Shown piece by piece: positions 56,602 through 64,000 of a stretch of DNA of 64,000 bases. A model generated the notes under the pieces. That model ran no database searches. It was not told the origin of the DNA and was given only the letters and a program-made list of their open reading frames with translations. A program made the translations under genes and the position numbers. Source of the DNA: Pseudopithomyces maydicus (taxonomy: Eukaryota > Ascomycota > Dothideomycetes > Pleosporales > Didymosphaeriaceae); NCBI GenBank assembly GCA_026873275.1, contig JANTUC010000012.1, forward strand, positions 82,001 to 146,000. The letters run 5' to 3'. The number at the start of each line of letters is the position of its first letter. Positions within the stretch are counted from its first letter, which is position 1.

Positions 56602-58572
56602 ATGCGCGCACGCTACATTGCTTCAGCGACGACGCCTGGGGGCTTCGGCCGGCCTCGATGGGCATCTCTGTGGACGTCTAGACCGTGCCAGGCCCACAGC
56701 CCTCGCGTCCGTCGGCTTGCGACGCAGCCCGCACCCTCACCCACGCAGAAGCCCTACTACATCACCACGCCCATCTTCTACGTCAATGCCGGTGCGCTCA
56801 CCTTCGGGCTTCTCCCTATATCGAGCTAAGACCGCACCGCTTACATGAGCAACAGCGCCTCATGTTGGCCACCTCTATACGCTGGTGCTCACCGACATCC
56901 TCAAGCGATGGCGGCTGCTCAAGGGCGAGCACGCTCTCATGTGTACCGGCACCGATGAGCACGGATTGAAGGTCCAACAGGCGTCTGCCAAAGCAGGCAT
57001 GGACCCCCAGTTGTTCTGCGACCGGGGCGCCGCCATCTTCAAGCAGCTTGCTGCCAAAGCTCTCGTCTCCAATGACCATTTCGTCCGCACAACCGACGCC
57101 GACCACAAGGACGCCGTCGCATACGCATGGGTATGAGCCCTGCCTACCACCCGCTGCCGGCTTAGGCGCTGACAGTGGCCAGTTCCTGCTCCAGGAGAAG
57201 GGTCTCATCTACACCAAGAAGCATGAAGGCTGGTATTCCATCTCTGACGAGGCCTTCTATCCCCAGTCGGCCGTCCAGCCACGTCTGGATCCGACCACTG
57301 GCCGTAAAATCATGGTACCTATCTCTTGTTAGACGAGCCCGTACTTTTCCCGCTGACTTGCTTCGAGGCATCGATTGAGACCGGCAGCGAGGTAGAATGG
57401 TCCTCGGAGCAGAACTACCATTTCCGCCTGTCCGAGTTTCGCGAACCACTCCTCCGCTTCTACCACGATAACCCTGAGTGGATTACACCCGCATACCGCA
57501 TGAAAGAGGTCGTACAGGCTGTGGAAGATGGTCTAGAAGACTTGTCCATATCTCGCCCTGCGGAGCGCCTGAGCTGGGGGATCCGCGTCCCGCAGGACAA
57601 TTCTCAAACCATGTACGTGTGGCTCGACGCACTGATGAACTACGTCACAAAGGCCGGATACCCATGGGCTCCTGGTCGTGAGCAGGTAGGGGGATGGCCC
57701 GCCGATTGCCATGTCATTGGCAAGGACATTGTTCGGTTCCACTGCATCTACTGGCCCGCCTTCCTCATGGCTCTCGGTCTCCCACTCCCCAAAAGGATAT
57801 TGACCCATGCGCACTGGACTCTCGGCGGATCAAAGATGTCCAAATCGACTGGCCGCGTTGTTGACCCCTTCCTCGCCCTGGATCGATTCGGCCCAGACGT
57901 GATGCGCTGTTACCTGGCACACGACGGCGGCATCCAAGATGATGGCAACTACGACAACGCCTTCATCAACAAGCTATACAACACCTTCTTGTGGGCTCAA
58001 TTGGGCAATCTTCTCTCTCGCATCACACGAGGGAAACGGTGGAGTGTCCGAGGCGCCGTCGAACGCATCGGCCCTCTGCCCGCTTCAGAGTGGGCCGAAG
58101 GCCCTGGATCCCGTTTCTCAAACACTCTGGCGAACTTTCCGTCCAAGGTCGCAACGGCATTGGATGCACATGATCCCCGGGCTGCGATTCGCCTCATCGC
58201 AGAATTCATCCGATCGGTAAGTCACATTTCGTTCGTTGGCCTCTGCATGCTAATACTCTGCAGTCAAATCAATACGTCCAAATGTCGGAGCCGTGGAAGA
58301 AGATACTTACCTTTGGACCCGGTGAACCCGGAGAAGAGGTTGACAGGATCGTTTATCAAGCCGCGGAAGCTCTGCGCATGGCGGCCATACTCTTACAGCC
58401 ATATATGCCCAACAAAGCAAAAATCATGCTTGATCAGCTGGGTGTTCAAGAAGCACGGAGGACGTTTGAATACTGCGGGTACGGACGAGATCTGGGCTAT
58501 GGAACACCTATGGTCGACCTGGGTACCAAATACCAGGGAGCTCTGTTCCCACCTCTAACTACCGAAGAGTAG
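56602..58572 (+). CDS. MSM1: mitochondrial methionyl-tRNA synthetase
   Basis: This class I synthetase charges mitochondrial tRNA-Met. Exons are 56602-56791, 56856-57130, 57183-57314, 57368-58216 and 58264-58572; the product is 584 aa. An Arg-rich, acid-free leader (MRARYIASATTPGGFGRPRW onward, to LATQP) fits a mitochondrial presequence. The HIGH-type motif is HVGH at 66-69, after KPYYITTPIFYVNAA; KMSKS is at 355-359. The anticodon-binding helical domain follows, and no C-terminal tRNA-binding EMAP or GST domain is present, as expected for Msm1. The ATG at 56602 is chosen because the frame upstream (from 56527) adds only Cys/Arg-rich sequence with no leader character. Confidence 0.95.
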
Positions 58573-58942
58573 CTAGGTATTTCGTTGTTGCAGCTATTGT
58601 ATCATAGTAGAATTGTACAGTAACATGACTCCTTCACATTTTGGGGAACAATGCTTCGTCCGGGTGCTTGAAAGATGGGCAGAGCTTTCGTTTCGCATGA
58701 CTACTTCCATGGATGGAATGTGCTGTGTAGAGAACCTGCGCTGTGCGTCGTGTTTGGAGCAGAAGGCGCAACCGAATCATACGTGAGGACTTACCCCACT
58801 AGCGCCATCCTCTCGCGCTCCACTCAACACACACTCTGTCGACACCCTAAGCTCGATATCTTGTCCCACTATCGCTAAAAACCACCCTTTCTAATTCCTA
58901 CTCGCGGTCATTATATGTACAGTAGGGGCTTGCGCTATCGCC
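58573..58942. other. tandem intergenic, promoter of NAA25
   Basis: A 370-nt gap between two plus-strand genes, CT-rich in its second half (about 58795-58890). No other feature is recognised. Confidence 0.4.
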
Positions 58943-61900
58943 ATGGCCCTCAACTGGGATAAATTCCAAAGGTTGCGGCGCGAGAACCCAATCCCAAAAT
59001 TCGCGCTCGATAAGGCGAGCAAAAGTCTTAAGAAGAGCCCCAACGACCCATATCTCCTGGTACAGTGTGCACCCAATACCCAAGACTGTTATTTCTTTTG
59101 CAACGCTCTTGTGGGTCATGGTCTCATAAATTGACTCTTATAGGCCTGGAAAGCTTCGGCTCTGTTGCAGATCGATGGTCGGGCTTCTGAGGCCCTTCCT
59201 ATCTTGGTCGACATTTGTCAACGTCAACCTCCGACTACAGACCTCCAGTTACTTGCCTTAATCTACAGCTCCGTCCTAGATGCCACACGGCAAGTGCACC
59301 CAGATGACCTGACGTTGGTTTCGGTTGGTGCAGAGGCTTTGAAGGCATGGCAGAATGGAGCCAAGGCCCTTCCTCATCGGAAAGCTAAGCTTCAACTGTG
59401 GTCCGCGCTGTTCACTGCTGCCATGAAAGAGGAATGCTGGGAAGATGCTAAATTAGTAAGCTTTGATCGGAAAGATGCAACTTCTACTCATCCCTAATAA
59501 ACTATAGGCAACCGTACAAGCGAACAAGGAAGGCATTGACCCTAAATCCAAGAAAGCCATGTACTACTCCAGGGTAATGACAAGCCAGCTGGGAGGTGAA
59601 CATCGAATTGCGATTGCCAAGGCAACTGCCAAACCCGACCCTGTCGGTCAGATACAACTTGACGTTACACTTCGACAGATGAAAGAGGCTTATGATAGTT
59701 CGCCAAAGCCTACAGTAATGCAATTTTCTAAGCCTCAACTGAAACCCGCTGATTGAACTTCAGGACGAAAACATACAAGTATCCAGCATGAGTGATCTGC
59801 GTTTCATGGCCGCCATTTACGAACGCCAAAACCGATGTGTAGAACTATTTCAGCTCTGGGATAATCCACCTCCTGTCGTGCAGAAAGTTCTAGATGGCGC
59901 CATGTGGGATTTTGAGTTGTTGAAGATCGAAGTCGCTCATAGACAAGGGGAATGGCAACTGGTAGAAACAACATGCCATCGACTTATCGATAACATATAC
60001 AAGGCTGGCAATGCAGCAAGCGGAAACGCTACCGCGGCCCGTAATGCCATGATCGAAATGTGCACAATGGGCTGGACGGTTTGGAGTAGCCTATTGGATG
60101 CAGCTGGCCATCTCTACACTAGTGAAGAGTGAGTGCCAACAACATGCAGCATTGCTCATGCCTATATAACCTGCTAACTGTAACCAGAAGCAAGAGTAAG
60201 ATTTGGGAGTTGTTCACCGGGATATGGAATTCCTTGCCGCCACGCGACGCAAAGACATGCAGAGCTTTCGGGCTCACAAAATTGTGCGCCGAGGCCTATT
60301 GTAATGTTCCGAGACTTGAAAGTGTCATTGAATTTTACTTCGACTGCTATCGCAATCCAAGTTGTTTCAAGGACCTTCGTCGTTTTGTATCGGCATTACC
60401 GGTCGGGGAGCAGAGAAAGTTTCTTGGAACAATTCAGGAGCATGCTAGGAGCATAGAGAAGACGATTGGACAAACAACATTGGAGGAGGGCGTTGACGTA
60501 TGACAGTCGAACTGATGGTGTCAACAACGGTCTGCTAACGCCAACAGAAACTCTTGCGTGAATGGCACGAAACTGAGGCAACAGTCTTGAAATTCGAATT
60601 CCTTTTGATGGTGTCGATGACAACAAGACCTGATGTAACAATGCTCGAGGACTTCGTCAGAAACGCGCTCAGACTTTGGCGCATCCAGATGGACATTGAG
60701 GGTTCTGAAACGATGTGCGGATCTGAAAGTGTATTGGTTGCTATCCAAGCCCTTCTGGAACTATTCGAGGTTACAGCACGCCCGCAATATTACTACCAAG
60801 CCGCTACAATCGCGAGGTACTCACTGTCGTTGGACAAGAATCGCCAGAGTAGAAAAATGGCTCTACTATCGACGCGACTGCACTTAAAACTTGGATTGGG
60901 AACGTTCGCGTTTGAGCATTATGGCCGCGTGCAAGTAAAAGAAATGTTGCATGATAACATTGCATGGGTAGCCCTTTCGCGAATCTCTCAATCCCACCCA
61001 TATGGTGCGAGTGGTCCAAAAAGTTTTCCTCGGACGAGGAATTGAAAAAGGTCATCGCTACTTTTCAACGGATGGAAAACAAAGTTGATGATCTACTCTA
61101 TATGGATCTACAGCATTTCAATTATGCCACAGCTTTCGACCTTCTCGACCTCAAGCGGCAATTACACACAAGTCTGACCAAACACTTCTGCATGATCGAA
61201 AGGCGCCGCATCGCACGGCTGACAAGAATACCGCTGGACTCAACTCTGAACGCTCCTTTGCGAAGTAAGCTGCTCTTTGTTTCGAAAACTTCGATGCCTG
61301 ACAATGACACAGACTCCGGGGATATTTCGGACAACTGTGATTGGGACGCACTTGAAGGGGTGAATCACAGCCAGGCAGGCGGGATCAGGAACAGCCATTT
61401 CGTACGGCCGGTCACGAAGATGTCAATATATCACTTCCATGCAGTGACGGATATTGTGAGTAGTTTAGTCTACAAAGAGATCAGGACAGGCCAGGTGAGT
61501 GATCACAGTACTAATCAACATGAGTGAAGTTTTGCTTATAATAACGTCTCTCATAGGCTTACCATAAAAACACTCCTCTCAAACAAAAGTTTGCCGAGTT
61601 GGAGAGCATGGCGAAACGTGAAGCTCACGATTACAACGATTATTTCACTCCGGCAGAACTTCATTTGATCAACGCGTTCTGGAATCCGATTACAGCGATA
61701 TTGCATCATGTACATCCGTCAGGTAGGTGTTTACGACCATTCAACTTTTGTGTCTTATGCTTATATACATCCACTTTTAGACTCCCTTTCCACTTATTCG
61801 GATATGACTCTCGAAGAGTCATTTAGCAGTACGTTTCATCCAAGATGCCAAAATAAAGTTAACGGCTTTGCTAATTATTGCCTTTGTTACTTGTAGCTGT

Positions 61901-62360
61901 ACTCCACAATCTTAAACGTGACGAAGATGAGCTTCGCACAGCCGTTGCAGATGCGGCTGACCCCAACTTCGATCGTATGCCACATCTCACAGAAGACAGG
62001 CTCAATGCCACTTACGGTCGCTTGGAAGTGCTACGGGTCCTCAAAGGTCTTGTCGATCTGGCACGACCGATTGCTAAACGCACCAAACCCGGCGCCAACG
62101 AATTATCCGTGAACCAATGCGAACAGCTCGCTGGTTTGGTCTTTGAAAACTACAAGCTCCACAGACTATGCATTCAAGAGATTATTGATCGTCTCAAGCA
62201 AACCGGCGGCATTCATATCAGGGCGCAAATATTTTCCGGTAAAACTGGAGAAGCTATAGACGAATTAATCGCGGATGATACTTTGGATTGGTACTCCAAG
62301 GAGTATAGAGACTCAGCCATAGAGGCACTGAATGGGGTATTGAAGGTCCAACTGGTCTAG
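58943..62360 (+). CDS. MDM20: NatB auxiliary subunit Naa25/Mdm20, with one apparent frameshift
   Basis: This is the TPR-rich scaffold of N-terminal acetyltransferase B, which acetylates Met-Asp/Glu/Asn/Gln starts. Exons are 58943-59059, 59144-59455, 59508-59714, 59764-60128, 60188-60497, 60548-61494, 61557-61722, 61781-61828 and 61897-62360. The exon sum is one base short of a multiple of three: the A5 run at 61018-61022 needs one more A to continue GPKKFSSDEELKKVIATFQR, giving about 978 aa. The N-terminus (PIPKFALDKASKSLKKSPND, then AWKASALLQIDGR) is the first TPR pair, and the Mdm20 superhelix follows through VGEQRKFLGTIQEHAR to the end. Yeast Mdm20 is required for tropomyosin acetylation and actin cables; a Met-Asp tropomyosin is encoded at 13450-14169. 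Confidence 0.92.
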
Positions 62361-63709
62361 GAAATGCAGTCGGGCTTCCTCGACAGAAGTGCAATCGAAT
62401 CCTTTCCCAGCCATTTAAAAGCAGACTGGGAGGACTTTTTCAAAAGTCCTGCTGGTGTTAAACTCTTAAACCCTCAAATGAGCAGATGAATACACAGGCA
62501 ATGTAGAATAAACAAAGAGATGCTCATGATTGCTTTTGTGGAAGATTATATACATACATCCATTGGCAGGCTTGTGACATCGTGGCCCATCCCAAGTCGA
62601 ACTTCATGACCTGAACCAGGAACCCGTACAAAAAAACCGCCAGCAATAAATTTAACTGTTCATGATTTTGTCTGCCAGAATGTGATTTGAATGAAGCGCG
62701 TCCATTCATGGTGGTACATTGGCTAGCCTCGGATTTGTTCATCCGTGGCTAAGATAAACTTGCAGCGTTCATGCGATAGATCACAGCATTAAAGTTGATC
62801 ACTACAACCACCTATCATCACCTACTCCATATCTTCACGAAACATCATGGATGAACATAAATTTGCTTTCCCTGAGGTCCTGAGGTAGGATCTAACAGAC
62901 AGCCTTACGTCCGTCTTTTGGTCTTCACTAACAAATGTAAGGACATCGCACAGGAAGAATTTCACATCTGGTGGCGGAGTGTACATGCCGACCTCACGGT
63001 AGCACTCGGGGGTTTGGCGGCCACTGCACGAGATATGTTCAGGTATGTGTAGGTCCTAGTCTAATAGGAGAAAAAAATGCCTCGACCAATTTTTTGTACA
63101 ACCAAAGTTGTTGAAGATCCCTCTATCTATAGAAGGGACCGGTGAATTCTCCTAATAGCCTGATCAAGCTCCGTTAACCAGGCATTGTCGTTAAACGTCC
63201 ACATGAAGACTAGCTGACGACGAACACACCCCCGACCCACACAACGCTAGCGGATAGAGTGCGCTGATCAGGCACATTTTCCAAGATACCACCGAACACC
63301 ACATGAATGGTAACGTACTTATTATTTCCCTTGATCCTTGGCCTATCTACACATTGTTCATCCACAGTCGTATTGCAGAGCTCATGCGTACTCATCCCAC
63401 ACCTCCACGTAAACCAAACACCAAAGAATTATGACAAATCCTGCACAGCTCGGATGCGAAACCATTGGGCCAACTAGAGGTTGCCATTAAAATAGCGCCA
63501 GTAGAAGAGAGAAAACGAGAGAACAGAGAATCTCAACGAGCGCTTAGATACGGCAGATCAGATGGCGGAAATATAGCTCGAAGCCAGAAAGAGCATGCTC
63601 TCAAGAAAATAAGACGTAATAGAAAGGTGGAACATGATGTGGGTATGCAAGAAACGACCAAGCGAATAAATAGCCTCCAGAACGCCGAAGATGACCAGAG
63701 CCGCACATA
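62361..63709. other. convergent intergenic region
   Basis: About 1.35 kb with short frames only. A plus-strand 86-codon frame at 63465-63725 is Arg/Lys/Glu-rich but has no recognisable feature and overlaps the right-edge fragment. Nothing else is seen. Confidence 0.4.
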
Positions 63710-64000
63710 TTATTCATGCTTCTGAGGGGTAGTATTATGCTGTAAATAGAATCTTGCATGCAAGAGCCCACGGAACCAGCCCAGGGTCCTGTAATTAGGA
63801 TCGGATATTAAGTAGGCATCGATAAGTGGTTGATGCGCATCACGCTCGATAGAAAAATCGTGAGTCTTCAGACAGGTGTTTCGGTCAAGAACCCCAATCA
63901 AGGTATGCTGATAGATAGATCGGGTATGCTGTAGGTTGAAATCGTTTCAATCGAAAGCTGTCTCCTCGCGAATCAGCATGGGGTTTACGCGATATTCCTC
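63710..64000 (-). pseudogene. possible 3' gene fragment with an in-frame TGA
   Basis: On the minus strand one frame is open from the right edge to TGA at about 63948 and again from there to the stop at 63710. Read through, it gives a protein-like sequence (EEYRVNPMLIREETAFD, stop, NDFNLQHTRSIYQHTLIGVL, then THDFSIERDAHQPLIDAYLI, ending HNTTPQKHE). The segment after the TGA has the amphipathic look of a real C-terminus (NYRTLGWFRGLLHARFYLQ). An unrecognised intron could remove the TGA; otherwise this is a nonsense-disrupted copy. I do not recognise the family. Confidence 0.3.

Noticed and set aside
1..64000. CRISPR arrays, bacterial operons, rRNA or tRNA genes, intact transposons
   Set aside because: None seen: repeats are simple or minisatellite-type, and no reverse transcriptase, transposase or tRNA B-box with matching arms was found by eye.

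Overview
The window is nuclear DNA of a filamentous ascomycete (Pezizomycotina). Dothideomycetes is my best guess, not a proof. The genes are compact, with introns mostly 45-70 nt long that carry CTAAC/CTGAC-type branch sites. Many have clear fungal counterparts, and one encodes a Kex2-processed alpha-type mating pheromone precursor. I saw no prokaryotic features, rRNA, tRNA, CRISPR or intact transposon. Exon boundaries below come from matching splice sites to reading frame and to remembered family architecture; no alignment was run.

Layout. 0-10 kb: 5' end of an unidentified minus-strand gene, a doubtful small ORF, ornithine aminotransferase (-), eIF2 gamma (+), an Rrp17/Nop25-type rRNA processing protein (-) and the GGTase-I beta subunit (-). 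10-24.6 kb: F-BAR/DEP/RhoGAP protein (+), tropomyosin (-), a securin candidate (+), a DEK_C/SWIB protein (-), a GIY-YIG-like/C2H2 protein (-), recyclin-1 ending in a CaaX box (-) and a CFEM GPI-protein (-). 24.6-29.2 kb: a gene-poor stretch with two tiny ORFs sharing a QPRDG motif. 29.2-39.2 kb: Ste24 (+), cytochrome c1 (+), a DUF2235 hydrolase (+) and gamma-glutamyltranspeptidase (-). 39.9-46.7 kb: Prp39 (-), a polyQ protein (-) and a Zn2Cys6 regulator (-). 46.7-50.2 kb: a 3.4 kb intergenic region rich in simple repeats. 50-64 kb: SAM/PH protein (+), alpha-pheromone precursor (-), mitochondrial MetRS (+), NatB subunit Naa25/Mdm20 (+) and a doubtful fragment at the right edge (-).

Functional links. 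Several products belong to connected pathways although they are not clustered by function: CaaX processing (Cdc43, Ste24, and recyclin as a CaaX protein), NatB (Naa25) with tropomyosin as a Met-Asp substrate, and cell polarity (RhoGAP, SAM/PH, recyclin, tropomyosin).

Most notable observations: (i) the pheromone precursor encodes two peptide classes, five disulfide-type NCRFPGQPC and two cysteine-free AWGSKFRYFPGQPIG copies, and the two cysteine-free copies differ only synonymously; (ii) a 49-residue ORF carries two DDKQPRDGG copies that differ at six third-codon positions and in no amino acid, with a related motif in a second small ORF 1.4 kb away; (iii) four of about 52 inferred introns have GC donors; (iv) three otherwise intact genes have single-base losses in homopolymers, and the DUF2235 gene lacks one AG acceptor.
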